Assembly (NCBI RefSeq): GCF_001949145.1
Contig: NW_019091464.1
Span: 116,327-180,326, forward strand
Direction of reading: 5' to 3'
DNA: 64,000 nucleotides
DNA from: Acanthaster planci
Lineage: Eukaryota > Echinodermata > Asteroidea > Valvatida > Acanthasteridae
The translations under genes and the position numbers were made by a program. The notes below the pieces were generated by a model that did not search any database, was not told where the DNA came from, and was given only the letters and a program-made list of their open reading frames with translations. Shown one piece after another: positions 12,301 to 26,600 of this stretch. Every line of letters starts with the position of its first letter. Positions within the stretch are counted from its first letter, which is position 1.

Positions 12301-12553
12301 TTACTTCCTCTGTAGACCTTCACCGTCAACATGTGCTGGCACCTGGATACCTCTGCTGATGGGTTGGCTCTGTGCCAAGTCAATATTACCACAGGTAGCT
12401 GTCGTCCATTCAAACATAAAATGACATCATGTCTAGAATGCTCCTTCTGTTTTTTAGATGCAGCGCACACAGGTCCATTAGGTTTTTGCAGAGTCAAAGT
12501 AATGAATGTTGTGCATACATGTAGGTGGACTGGTTTTTTTTTTAATTCTGATG

Positions 12554-12797
12554 TGGGTAATTCCAGAAATTAGGGTCCATTTTTTTCATGTCCCTGTTAC
12601 ATCTAACATGATTTTGTAAGTTCAGAAGACATTTTCTAATTTCCAAGAGTGATGAATTAGAGCAAATGACCTTCCAAACATATAGTAATAGTTTGAAATC
12701 AATTCCAGTGATGCTTCAATGTCAAATAAAAAAAGGACAGACGTGGAAGGGACACTAAATGTCACACATTTGGACCCTTAATTTCTGGAATTACCCA
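12554..12797. mobile_element. MITE-like element, family B, copy 1
   Basis: A 244-base element with terminal inverted repeats of about 22 bases: TGGGTAATTCCAGAAATTAG at the left and its complement at the right. No coding capacity. A copy about 80-85% alike lies at 40604-40848. Confidence 0.75.
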
Positions 12798-13592
12798 TGT
12801 ACATTATTAAATTTCCTATTGTCAACTCCATTTGTCAGGGACATTACAAAATAACTGGAGGTCTTCTCTGCCCTGCAACTTAATTGAATTAAGCATGCCA
12901 CGAACACACTCACGGTGCGGCAGTTGCTCTTAATTTCGAACACAAACTGCAACAGCAACAGTTGGGTGGAACGCACGCTCCTTAACCTACCGAACCGTAC
13001 AGATTTTTGCCAATTGAAGGGTTCTATTATTTTCTGGGTTGTATCCCTTTGAACAAATGCGCTCGGGCAATCAACTATTGAAGGGTTTGGAAGTTTTTTA
13101 GACTGGGCACACAAGTATATGGTTCACGTTGTTGTGTCTTCAATGGGAACTTGCATCCACACATTCTGCAAAAAAAGAAACAAAGATTGGGCACCTTTTT
13201 CAAGATGTACTTTGCATCTGGGAGATGTTGATTTTTGATAACAGGCTATGCCCCTCCACCAACGTTTACAAGATTCACAACACAGTTGGCTCCGTGTTTG
13301 TCCAAGACCTTTGCAAAAAATTCACAAGCTTAATACTTGGATTGGACTCCAACCCATGACCACATGCCAATAAAGACTCTCAACACAATGACTCTGCTCA
13401 ATTCTGGCAGAGTTGCACAAGCCTCAAGCTTGTACGACTGGTGGTGAGACAAGTATTTCATCATCCCCCCCTCCCAATCACCTTCACCAAATCTCCCGGG
13501 CACATACCCACCTCCCCCGTCGGCATTCATAGGCAGAAAGCGGGACCTGCCGTTGCCACGGCAACCCTGCAATAATGGAATAAAGCACCTAC

Positions 13593-16500
13593 CTCTCGCG
13601 TGTGGCACGTCCACCGAAGCATGGACTCGTCGTCGCCATAGAAACCAGCACAGCTGACAATGGCGGGATTGCCGTCTTCCAAACTGGTAATGAGGGGAGA
13701 AGAGATAATCGTCTACATGGGCATGCCAGGGAATGAACATACAAGCACATGTACTGGTACTTTTGATCTGGTTTTTACAAACTGTAAAATGTAGATAGAC
13801 ATATGTACAAACTGAGGTCACATAAGAGCGGTTTGGTTGAAAGGCCATTTAGAGTGCAGGTACGCACACAACAAATTAGTGCTCAACAACAGGTACAAGG
13901 TTGCCGCTCGTACTGGATAAAAAAAAGTCCTGAAAAGACAAAGCTGCTGAACTTTGACCTTACTGTACATCCATCAATCAGGATTATATTTACTGACCTA
14001 GTTGTTTTTTTTGGAGGGTGCACAAGCATGGCATCTAGTGTTGACCCCTGAAACCAAAGGGGTGCATTCGTGCGGTTACTTCTCTTAATAAGAGTAGGAT
14101 GCATGCGCATTACACTCGGGTGCGGAAGTACACTCCCCGCGCTGCGACTATGTACATGTATACTCTCGCCGACCCGCGGATCGTACTCCAGCCATTAGAG
14201 CATTAAGGAGTATACTTGAGTACACTTGTATTGCTTGTGCATGCTTCTAGTGGCAATTTTCCAAAAGTACGTCTTTCAATGCATTGTGGGAACTCAGTGT
14301 TTTGAGTGCAGAGTCTCAGTGGAGGACAAAAGCATCCCGGTCAAAAGGTCAAGTTGCCACTCAACGGTTCTCATCAGAACCACCCCACTTCTAGAAGAGA
14401 TCAATTCCACATAGTCTGCTCGCAAGCTTTCCCTCAGTCTAGTTTCCAATCTTACTTACACGTACATGTAAAACCATTGCGAACAACATGGAAGAGCCGC
14501 AAGCCACTGAACCCTACAGCGACATCAACATCAACTTCAACAACCAAAAACAGCACGAAAATTATCCATCCTTAATTTTTAGTGATCCAATGAAGTGCCT
14601 TTTTGGATTTTACTGTGTCCGGGACTTCATTTTTGAAAGTTCTGTCTGGAAAAAAAAGTTGAGCGTTCTATCTGGGAAAAAAGCTGTAACCAAGAGCATC
14701 TGCAACCAAAGTTAAATGTAAACAATCAATAGGACTATCAAAGTTTGCTTGCCATTTCTGTGAGGTCCAACTTGAGTGGGCAAAACGTCAGTGGATGAAA
14801 TCTATGTGACAAGGCTACGAAAGAGGGGCGAGGCTACGAAAGAGGGGCGTGGCAATTGCAATAGACAAGTCGCACCTGGGCAATACTCTATTCCAATTGC
14901 TCCCCTGTGGCAGACGGTACAGAGCTATAGCTGCCAAAACTAAAAGAGCGATCGGTGGTTTTTATCCTAGTGCTGTGCAGGAGCTGAACAACCCATTGTA
15001 TTTACATGTATTGTGGTGTTTTAATGTTTCATGTCTATTCTTAATGGATTTTGCTATAAATGCATTTTTAATGTTGTATTGTGTTTTTTGTGTGTTTTTT
15101 TTTTTTTTTTTAGCAGACCAAGGACCACTTCATTTCCACCATGTATTATATATTATATGAGTGGCGAATAAACTATGTAACGTAATGTAAACTGCTGCCC
15201 ACTGCGTTAAATGTCAACCTACATGTGCCGTACAGGTGTAGCTACAGGTAACATACAAACCACTCTGCCAGACAGTGCATCAACATACTGCGTGTAGTTA
15301 GAATTCTAGGATTGGGCTATTTACATGTACATGTCTATAGATTTGTGGTTGGACCAGTAACCAACAGTACATGTATGTAATGCACGTATGCAAACTTCAT
15401 TTATTTATTTTTTTCTTGAGAATTTTCTTATAGTAATTCATCTATACACATAACAAAATACACAGCTGGAAATGTGATTCAGCTGCTTGTAAATGAAATG
15501 AATGTACCAGCCAGTGCATGCATGTACAATGTAGTACAGTATGTGTCCTATGCAATTTCAAGAATACACATAAATTTTTAACCCTTACCCCCTGAGGTGT
15601 ATTGAAAATCATGTTGAAATTGTAGGAGTTGGGACTGTTAGGGATCTGTTGATCAATATGCAAAGCTGGCATGAACCATCCTGACACACACAGTGTACGA
15701 TACACATACAACTGTTTCACACATCATGGGTAACTGAACAGAATCAAAGATGTAAAATACGGCAGGAGTGATGTAATATACAGTAAATCTCGATAAGTTG
15801 AAGCTCAGGGGAATGGACAAAAAGTTGGAGTTATCCGACGTTTGAGTTATCGAAAGTTACATGCTTCAGTGCACATGCAACCTTACCGGCTTACAGCAGT
15901 TGGCCTGTATGCTGAGTCGAACACGAAGTGGATTTTAGGCTATCCCTACTGTGCAAGTTTTCCTCAAACATCATCATTAAACATGTTTTTATGTGGTACA
16001 TTAATAAACAATAAACCAATGAAGTTATGTACCGGTACCTTTGTCTACTTCTTGAGAATTCTTTCATTTGCTTTGCGTGATCGGGCTGTTACCGTATGAC
16101 GCGGCGCGCGGGCCAGTCAGTCAGGGTTTCCGTGCTGGGTCACGTGATACATGTACAAAGTGCTTGAGGGCGCATCATTCGTGCCTGATTTAGGCTGCAT
16201 CCGAATCTCTTGTCTAGAGCTAGGTCTTGGTATTCACTCCATTGGAAATGCATGGAGATGCCCAGACAATAGACCTAGCAGTAGCTCTGAAAGCCCGTTT
16301 CGGACAAGGCCTTTACGGTTGCGGTTGATGCCCAGTCCTCCAGTCTGAAACCAAGTCACAAGTTACTCAAATGAACTCTGACAAAAGCAGCCCCGTGCCA
16401 TACTGTTACTTATGACTGGTCTCATGAAAGGACTTGTGACTGGACTTGCAAAGGGACCAGAGCAAGGACTTGCCTTGGACTCAGACACTGCTCAACAAAT

Positions 16501-19500
16501 GATGCAGCTCATGCTAAACTGTGACAAGAACTATCGGTGATTATTTAGGTAAAGTACTAGTCAAGCACCGTACTTGACTATACCACTGACTTAAGCATTA
16601 AGTTGTTTAAGTTGAGTGTTAAGTTGAGTGGACTGGGTACTCACCTTGTCAGTACCAGACAGCGGACCTGATGATCTGAAATCTTTCTCTTGGCTTCAAT
16701 ATTCAGTTCATATCCAGGACGGACCTCTATCTCGGACGCATCGAACAGTGGCGGTCTGGGTCGGGATGCGTACTGCGCGTAGACTTCACTGAGCGAGTCT
16801 CTGGACAAGACTGACGGTGGTCGCAGCACTGTGGACTCGGCATCCACCAGCGACATCAGGGACATGGCGGAGGTGCTGGGCTCAGTGGCATCGGTCACGC
16901 AGATCCGCGACCCACGTCTCGTCTCGTCCCGCAGCTCCCGGCTGTAGCGGTACTGCTTGGACTTCGGGGTGGTGCCCAGGCTGAACTTCCCGAAGACAGA
17001 CTGGACCTTCTCCATGGTCTTGGAGGTGCGGGGAGACAGGAGCTCCGGTTCCGGCCGCTCAGCGGACGACGCCGACGACTTCTGCCGGGTCTGCCACACC
17101 TTGCGCAGTGCCCGGGGGCTGTCTCTGGGTCCCCCCTTGTAACCCCCCTTGCGACTCCCTTTGCGGTGTTTGCGGACTGCCTTGCTGGGGCCCGGCTTGG
17201 GCTTGGACCTGTGCTCGTCATCACTGCTTGTGACTGTTCCAACTGTGTCCTGCAGTTTGGCAAGATGAGGCAGGTGATTTTTGGACTTTGTGTCAGTGTC
17301 GCTGCCCGGCTGCGACTCGGGCAACCCCTCGGAACTTTCCACGATGACAAACTCTTTCAGCGTCTGCGAGGAGGTGTCTTGGGGTTTCATCTCTTCATCA
17401 TCCTCATCCCCATCACCACCACCGTCCACCTCTCCTCTGGCAGTCTCTAACGTCTCAGCCTCTGGTTGTTCCTTCTCACTCTTTTCCTTCAAACCTTTGT
17501 CCGATCCTTCCGATTCGCCAGCACTGTTGTGGTCTCCATTTTCAAGAGTCATACCAGATTTAGGCATAGATGCTTTGTCAATCTTGTAGATGGTCAAGTG
17601 TCCATCAGCAGTGCCCACCCATAAGGTGTTTTCATATGGGAGAAGTGAGGTGATCTTGGACCTGGCGTGGTTCTCATGAGGCTGAGCACAAAGAAGTATA
17701 GAAAAGCTTCTATATTTCCATGTAAATAGGTAAAATGATTAGAGGCTAGGCTAAATGATTATTAAAAGCTTATAAAAATATCAAAAGTGTCAGTAAACTA
17801 CACTCGGAAGCCTTCACAAAATAAGACCATATTGGGTCATAAAGTCTGGCAACTTCCCACTCATCTGTACAGCTGTGTTTCACCTTCTTGCCCTGAGCAG
17901 GGTCAACTTTGAAACTGCCATCAAGACCTACCTAAAGTGACGGTGGCCAGGCTCGACTTTCCTTTCAGCCAGCACAATCCTGAGACAACCTCCAAAGGAT
18001 TTTGAAAGCTCTACTGAGATGTGAGTTGGAGCGAGCTTGTGCTTCGCGGCGCACGTACCTTTGTATGGATTGGGGTTTGGTCCATGGATGTGTCATGAAG
18101 CAGAAGACACTGCAGCTGTCTGGGGTCCCACAGCATGACGATTGCCGAGCCCCGGACTGTGACCCACACGCCGTGGTCGCTGCGGTAAAGCCCCGAGATG
18201 TGGATGTCCGGGCACTTGGAGATCTCAAACCCGTCAGTGACATTCAAGGAACTGCAATCAACCCATCGCAAATCCTCACAACTTGACACAGCACAAACAT
18301 ATTGATCACTCAATCCAGTGGCGGTAGTCAGGCTACCACTTGGGTCTAAGTCTGACTCATTCTAAAAAATAACAAGTTTTTCTTTGAATTAGACCGATAT
18401 AATAAGATTGTTCACAGGACAGCAACTCATGTGCTAAGGTATCAATTCACATCCACAGACTTTGATTTCAATGTGCTTGTTGAACCCCTTGTAGTACTCA
18501 AGGACACCATTTAACCCTACCCAGGGATCCACCCCCCAAGACCACCCAGATGCAGTTACAGTCTATTCGGCAGCTGTTGACTGTCCACTGCAAGAAAAAC
18601 TGCATAAAACTTTACACCTGTTGCGATGTACTGCTTAGGGGAGGGTTAAGGTTTTAAACAAACCAATCATCATAAACTCGCAGGCCGATCGTGTACTGAC
18701 TTGTCGAGGATGTTCACAGCGTTGCCGCAAGCGCACCAGATCTGGTCCAGCTCGGGGAGGTACAGCACACTGCGTACTGGGCCGGCGCCGATGCCGTGAT
18801 AGAAGATGTCGCGAGGGCTGGCGTGACTGACACCCTGCAAGGCAACAAAATCACCACCGTGGCAAATGTCAAGGAAATGTGGATAAGCTTTACCGCATTT
18901 TTCTGGTAACTTCAACAGAGGCAGGATATCCCAGCCATCACTTAATACACAGTCAAATGCTATGAGTGCCGATTTGTAAGAGTCATTTGAATAGTATTTG
19001 CTCAACGTTTCTGATTGAAATATATTTTTAACAGTGCAACATGATATTTTTTCAACAGTGCAACATGATATTCTTCAACAAAACAATATATTTTTCAACA
19101 GTGCAACATGATTTTTTTCAATAGTGCAATATGATATTGTTCAGCAGTGCAACATTTTTCAACACTGCAACATGATTTTTTCAACACAGCAACATGACAT
19201 TTACCAACAGTGCAACACATTTTTCAAGAGTGCAACATTATCTTTTTCAACATTAGACAATATTTTTCATCAGTGCAATGTGAGATTTTTCAACCACGAT
19301 TATGGCCTTGAATTAGGGACGATGCCCTTTACGCCCCAAGGCTCCATGATTTGGGACTTATCTTAAAGAACAAGACATTTCGAGTACCTTAGAGAGAATG
19401 TTCGAAAATTTGAGGATTCCTTTTGAAACTGCAGACAAAATGACCACATCTGGCCAAGAAACAAAATCTTGGGAGAACTTGTTTGCCCCAAAAATGTAGT

Positions 19501-20665
19501 AGACAAAGCCAGGGTTTAATAGCCCAAACCATTGGCATATCAGAGGCTGTTCAATTCAAATAAATGCAGGTCTAACCTCTATGACGGCCATTGTTCCATC
19601 CGCTAATCCAATGTAAACATTCCTTGTTTGCTGATCGTGGACAATACTCAGCGGAGTATCTCTTAACCTCTCGAACCACAGCTCCTCCCTGAAGACAAAA
19701 ACAATGGAAAAACAACTACTACCAGAAAGCCGATGAAAGCACTTGTATTTTCTGTTCCCAAAACTGGCCCTTATCAGCAACATCATACAACTGTTGGCAA
19801 AACAGGCCCTCAAGAATAGTGCTACCTAGCAACAGATAGTGTCCAATTCCCCCCACCTTGGACAGCATCCCCTGATAACTGGTGATTACGCACTTTTCCA
19901 ACTTCGGCAGCCGGCAAATTTCAGCCAAAAAAAAAATTCTCCTACCCCGACCAACATTAGCCCATGATCACAGGGACCCTGAATAAAATTAACAGGCAGC
20001 AATGACACGGTGTACTTACTGTGTCCCAATACTGAATGCGTACAAGAAATTGGAGACAGTCCCTAAAAGTGCCATGTCTATGCCAGCCATTGTCAGGCAT
20101 ACAATGCGGTTGTCCAGCTGAAAGACGAAGAAAGAACGAATCAACAACAAAATTAGAATTGGCTGATATCCACTAACTCCACTGATTCTGGTCAACTAAT
20201 TATTACTTGGCAGTTACCGGTAGGACTGATAAAGCACACTATCATCAATCAACATATATCCACAAGGCACACTAGCCTATTACTAGTTCATTACCAAGTG
20301 ACATTGACACACTGAACTATAAGCAAGTCCTACAACTACTCTCAGCCCAGTTCCACAAATCTACTTGGTATGTTCAATAAATCGACACACTTACATGTAC
20401 TTACAGATCTCATAATACACTCAGATTAGCTTTATCTTGAAAATCCACAAAATGCATTTTCTGATATCCACACACTCATCTTCAACCCGCATAACAAACA
20501 TCGCACTTTCTGCTTAATCCACAAGTTGTGATCAGCATATTTGTGAAGCCTACATGCTTCCAAACTGGACAAGATCAATGACTTGTACATGTACCCTTAT
20601 TCCGTAGTTCTGTTTGATGCACTTGCTGATGTTCACTCGCCCGACCCAGCCTTGCCTCAACTCCC
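13593..20665 (-). CDS. Exons 20-26 of the TBC gene: C-terminal WD-like beta-propeller
   Basis: Exons 20665-20595, 20117-20020, 19688-19577, 18834-18701, 18251-18059, 17681-16645 and 13683-13593 encode repeated blade-like segments: DNRIVCLTMAGIDMALLGTV, VYIGLADGTMAVIE, LDQIWCACGNAVNILD, DHGVWVTVRGSAIVMLWD, NTLWVGTADGHLTIYK and PAIVSCAGFYGDDESML. The pattern 'vW..v..s.iv.lwd' followed by 'LWVGT.dG.l..y' is the hallmark of the propellers of ARHGEF10, ARHGEF17 and JIP3/JIP4. Six strands sets are visible. The first exon must use the AG at 20667-20666 (the upstream AG gives a stop), and then reads in frame with the TBC half. Role is probably protein interaction or scaffold. Confidence 0.82.
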
Positions 20666-23600
20666 CTCTGCAAACAAGTAAATGACCTGCAAGCCAGCAC
20701 ACAGAAAAAACCAAGAGCAGTGTGTGATAGTTATCCCCTTTTGTGGAAATGGTTAAGCCCAGAAGTTTCCACCAATAGTACTACCTGCCTCACTTTGGAA
20801 CTAGTCTTTTGTTACTAGGGATGAGCATTATGTAATAGTCCTTGCAGCCAGCAGCCTTTTGGTAGTCAGTTGCTTTTCGGTAGCCTTGTGGTTTGTTTTG
20901 TCTCCAACAGCAGCCGCGGTTGTGTAAATTAAGGGTGATGACACTGAGTAGAATTACCATTCAGGTGCTGTACAAAAGTTGCTATTGGGAGTTGTTTTGC
21001 CAACTGGAAGGTAAAATGTGTGCTTTGGATGTGTGAGGGTGTTGGATGAATCGAGGTAGGGCAGACCAGATCAGATCTCGACAGAAGAGAGACGTGTGTG
21101 TTTGCTGTATGATCGCATGAATTTCAGCCACCAGGCGTAGCAAGCTACAGCGGGCTTTTGTTATCAGCGATCTATCGAAAGACTGCACTTCAAAATAAGT
21201 GCTTGATTTATCAAGATTTTTGTGAGCATTTTTTGTAAAACACAATGAAGAAAGAAATTCCGCAGTTTGGTCAACCAGACAACCGTAAGTGTAAATTTTG
21301 AACTTATCTGATGTTTTAAGAGTTTGAAAACTGATTTTATGGGCTTAACAAAAGTGGATTGATTTAAGAAGTTGTCAGTATTATTGTTTCAGAAGGTTAA
21401 ACTGAGAACTGTCAGTTACTGGACTATACGTGTACATCGACATTTGAATTTACCAAGTTTTGCAGCAAGAAATAGTTATCAAGAGGAGCTATAAAGAGGA
21501 ACTATTGAACATAAAGTGTCCTTTTGATTACTACAAAACAGTTGAACAAATTTTTTATTTGGAAAATGGGCAAATGTTTTTAATTATTAGATGACTTGAT
21601 GTTGAGGGACCAAACCTGAGATACTGAGATTTATTGGGGCTCAAGCTACTCAGACCAAGGAGGACCCAACCAAGAGCTAACCAAAGAGGCCGTAGGACAC
21701 CCGGAGACGGTGGTGTTTCCAAGGATCATGCCAGATTCTAACCAATTGCGGTCCCTTTTTCCTGATTACATCCAGATCCCCTACTGCAGTGAATTACAGA
21801 ACTTAAAATTGTAATAACAAGAGCTGTATATTAATTTGGTATTAATTAGCAGAATAATTGCCTGCAGGTGACATAAATAAGTGAAGACTTATGTATGCTT
21901 TCATCAGCCGAAAATTACCCACTGACGAGATAGTGTAAATACTTGTAAATTTATGTAAATATATGCAGACTTTTGAGAACTAAGTAGAAAGTCTCTGGTG
22001 CTTCCTTTCGTTGTTGGGTTGTGATATATTTAGTTGCAGACAGAAGGGACGCACAGCTTGGGAAATATCCAACACAGTGGCATTTGTTGGGTTGTTAACG
22101 CTGCGTATTTTGGGCTGGCATTTTTTGTTGCATCTTGAAGATGACATTATTTGAAGGGGAAGAAAAGTCCAGGAATTTTCTCTTCGCTTCCCGCTCAGGG
22201 TTGGGGCCAGTAGTACAGTCCAGACCATCATAAGACCAGTCAAAGACAAGATGCGGGATCACACACCAGACTAGTAACAAGGCCAATCACGAGTAACAAG
22301 GTGAACATTGACAAAGAAATGCTTTTGTTTTTAACTTGAATGGCAGACTTTGAGACACTTGGTGGCTGCAGAAAAACCGCTCCATCTCAACAGTTGTGCC
22401 CATGCTCACAACTACTGAGCATGCCCAGAACTGCACATGCATGCCAACGACTGGCGAAAAGGACCAGCTTGTCAGCTGCCATCAAATGTCTTGAAGTCTT
22501 CCATTCAGAGTGGAGGTCTTGTGAGGGTCTCGAGTGGTCTCCACTACAGCACTAGCAGGGGCCGCCTTCAGCAGGAGCAGGGTCGCCGTCCTACCTGAAT
22601 AGCACTCCACTGCGCAGTCCATCTTCAGGTCGTTCACCAGGGCGTCCTCCCCTTCGCGCTGGAACACGGGCATGGCGGGCGCCAGGCCCTCCTGCTTCTC
22701 AAACTCCTCCCTGGCCTTCTCCTGCTGCTCGTAGACGGCGCGCAGGACGCTCATGTAGTGCTGCTGCTTCTGCTGGATCCAGGCCGAGGACGGGAAACTG
22801 TCGTTGCTCTCCCTGACAAGCTGACGGCAGAACGTAAACTAAATGTTTGAACCACAGAGCGGTTTTAAACGACTAGAGTGTCAACTCGTCATTTCCTGCA
22901 TGAAGCTTCGACACCTTCTGAGTGCTTACATCTCCAGGACATAGAGATTGAATAAATTCTGAATTCTCTACTCTAAATGCAATGCGTGAGTACAACACTC
23001 GCAAGTAACAGCACAGATACCAATTTTTATGGGATGGTCATTATTTCAGTTATTAATTTACAATCCAAACCTCTAAACACAGTCTACCAACTTAGCTATC
23101 CACTCTGCCACAATCACTGCCAAATCAAGCAGAAATCGTCGGGTGCCTGAAAGAAGGATGTAAGCGCTTACGCCCTTTTGCCAGAAAGCATGATCACTAA
23201 AAAAAAACTTTTCCCGGCAAAATGACGTATGTACGCAACTGTTTTATTTTAATAAAATATAAAGATTTCTTTACAAAAAGTAAACAAATAAAGTCCTAAA
23301 TCCTTTAATAAGTTGTTCAAAGGTTGCTTTTTGAACAGCCTACGTTCATTTGTCGTAAATTTCACCCGGTTTTACTAAATAAAGAGTGTGTTTCGCCCTT
23401 TTGCCGAGAACGGTTTTTCCGCTGTCATCATGCTTCCCGGCAAGAGGTTGTAAGTGCCCTTACGACCTTTTGCCGGCACAAGACAAAATTATAGTAGGGG
23501 CGTGACAATAGACAACATACTGATAATCTCACTTTTTCTGGAAAGTTTTTTTCCAACCAGGTTTGTTTCATCCACTTTCTTTCCTCTGTACATTCACTCA

Positions 23601-26600
23601 GAGGATTGTAACTTCAGAGGGACAAGAAGGACCTGGTTCACTGACACCAGATCCCTCTTAATAGATGGAGGGAACCAGCTTTAATAGGGATCACTGATCA
23701 AGATCTAGCTCCTTGTGAAACGAAGAGGCCCCAAATGTTTGTTAACCACTTCGTCCGAGGTACCCAGTTTCAGGCACATAGGCTTTATACAGAAAGCTGG
23801 GGAGCCCAAAATCGGCCGTAAGGGCTGGGCCTTGTAACAAAAGACCGTATTCGGAACAAACAACTGAGCTGCTGGGAATTGCCCACATTTTTTCAATAGT
23901 CAATAGCGGAGGAAATCCGTCATTGTTTTGAAAGATTATACCACTGTTTGTGGCATTCAGCGCGAGCAGATTACCACCGGGGACAAAAGCACTCCAGCGT
24001 TCCAGTGATGAGCAATACAATACCGCTGCATGCTAATCTTACCCCTATTGAAAGACAACAGCAGCGCACTGTGCCAGTTACTGAAACAAAAGAAAATTAC
24101 ATAACACTGCACAATCTGGGCTCTTTTTACAAGGCGGCAGGCCTGGCTGAAATACTCGCGTGTCAACAGATGTTGTCTGTCAGATAAGAGAAGCAACCAG
24201 ACAGTCACTCAACGGGGTTTAAGCTTTCAGGAAAAAAGATACGAATTTTTGAAGATTTTTGAAAACCGAAAATATTGAAAAATGGCCAAGCAAGCGACAA
24301 TGCATTTTCAAAAGGCACCCGGCAGCAAGTGGTTCAAAGTGTACCAGTGAGTTGGGGTAACAGTGAAAGGTTCTGGTGGCTCGAGGACTAAAGTCCACTG
24401 ACATTTTGTGAAGGCCTACACTCACATTGACTATGGCTTGAACGTCCTGCGTTAGCTTGGCCATAGACTTGGTGTCTTTCAGTATAGCTAAGATGTCCTT
24501 CTTCTCCAGCAATGAGGTTTCGTGATACTGAAGCAAAGCGATGGAGAACTGGAACAGAACTCGCAGGCCGTCGAACAGGAAACAGTCCCAGATGCGCAGC
24601 AGCATCTTCAAGGTGAAAAGTGAACACTTTAAGTTTACCTGGTAACAGAATTCTTTTGCAACCTATGCTTACCACAATACCACACCGGGGGGGCTGCCAA
24701 AACTTGTGACCTTTGAACTCTTCAATGGCACTTGGTTGTACAATTGTTACAGAAGTTACATGTCGATAAACTTCAAATGTACTACGGGAAAATGTGGCAC
24801 AAAATTACACAGACAACTTGTTATCTCATGGAAAGAATTTGTCGTATTTTAAAAACGCAGATGTCCAGAGACTGTCTTGGTGTTTTCTTATGTTGTAAAA
24901 AAACTATAACAAAGTTACAAAAATTCTTGATTTGACACATCAGATTTCACTCCGATCAACGAGTCAAAATGCACTGGCATTTGTATGTTACACACTTTTT
25001 GTATGCATGTTTTCAAATTCAGAAAGATGGAGATGTGATTGTGCATACCGTGAAGGGGACCACATCAAAGAAGATGGCCAGAAACCAGTTGAGCGTGAAG
25101 GAACACATCTCAATGCCCACATCGTCCAGGTGGGCATGGAGCCGGGGTAGTCTCAATTCCAGGATGTCCTTCAGGATGTTCTGGTCGGCCTGGGCACCAA
25201 TCAGGCTGCTGTCAAAGTAGTTGGCTGGAAAGTAAGACTCAACCACGGCCACCATGCACCTTTGTAAGAAAGCAAAAATCCAAAATTTTATTTTGCTTCA
25301 TTTTCACTTAACCATGCTAACATAATTGATTTTTCATAAGATGGTATGGCATCCTGACACCCCTTTTGGCTGAAGACCATTAAAAGTGTTGTCTATGAAG
25401 ATCTCTATGAAGCTATCTCTCAGGCACCAGATGGAATTACTATTGTCCTGTATGTGTCCTGATCCAATGAGATGACTTTGAACTTCCCTCAACCACTTTA
25501 GCATTATTAACCTTGAAGCAAATCACACTGAAGGGAAATTTGTCTGAACAATTACTTCTCTTACCTACATGGTGTCCATATTCAACAGGATGTCAAACTG
25601 AGTCATATACCCATAACAAAGAGCTGAGAATGCTCCTGATATGTATATATGACAACGTCCCTTCAGAAGTATTTTGTCGAATGAAGTCATGAGCATGTAT
25701 GACAACACTTGTAAAAAGGAAGCATTGTTTTTTTACCAAAAGGCCATTTCTACATCCATGAAAAGCAGGCACGTTCCAGCGATGAAGTTCATCCCTTGAC
25801 AGTAGCCCACTGTTGGGTTGTGGACACAGAACGCCTCCAGGATCTGCCGCAACTGCTTCACCTGCCGATCAAAGGGGGCACAGGTCAAGATCTGGACACC
25901 CACAGATAGCACTTGAGATTGATTAGTGAGGAGTTGTGACAGAACACTGAGGACTTGTGATTGATTTGTGAGGACATGTGATGGACTTATGAGGGCCTTA
26001 TGAGGAGCTGCGGTTGACAGGCTTCATGGCTGGGAATTGATTTGATTGATTTTTGAGGGCTTCATATCGATTTGTGAGGACATGTCATGGATTTTTGAGG
26101 GCTTCAGATTGATATGTGAGGACCTATGACAGACTTTTTGAGGACTTGAAATTGATTTGTGAGGATCTGTGGAAAACTTCTGAGGACACGCGAAGACATA
26201 ACACATCCTGCGCCTAGCTCAACATTTAGGCACCGTAAAAGCCTCCTTACCCCCTCAGCATCCTTGTTATTGAAGTGGATGTTGTGCGGCATGGTGCGCA
26301 AGAGATCCAGCTCTATCTGCCGCCGGTACTTGTCAACTGAGGACGACGTCCCAGTACGATTACACAGCCACTGGAAGTAATCCTCACTCTGAGGGCCACA
26401 AACAAAATCAGAATATTAATGCTAGGGGCAATCAACACACTGCAAGTGGACTTAGTGAAGAATCAATCAAGATAGTCATCCATATGCTTAACTTACCAGG
26501 AATGACTTACAAATTCCAAGTATTCGGTCATAATTATACACATTGGGATAACTGACCTTCTCCGCTTTCAGCTGCTTGACACGCTGTAAGACGAGGTGTG

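Larger units (their letters stand above)
6545..13590. other. Noncoding stretch with scattered repeats
   Basis: Apart from the candidate exon 8890-8991 and the elements at 7725-8010, 9155-9324 and 12554-12797, I see no supported coding sequence. It should contain the 3' end of the TBC gene. A plus-strand ORF at 10691-10957 shows no splice context or family likeness. Confidence 0.5.

Noticed and set aside
13330-13848. 172-codon minus-strand ORF
   Set aside because: It is in another frame than exon 26, lacks propeller likeness, and is partly made of TACATGTA-type sequence.
16895-17589. ORFs of 94-151 codons in other frames of 16.9-17.6 kb
   Set aside because: They are shadows of exon 25, which has flanking splice sites and continues the propeller in phase.
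19028-19300. CRISPR-like array
   Set aside because: Units are contiguous imperfect copies with no spacers, and the genome is eukaryotic.
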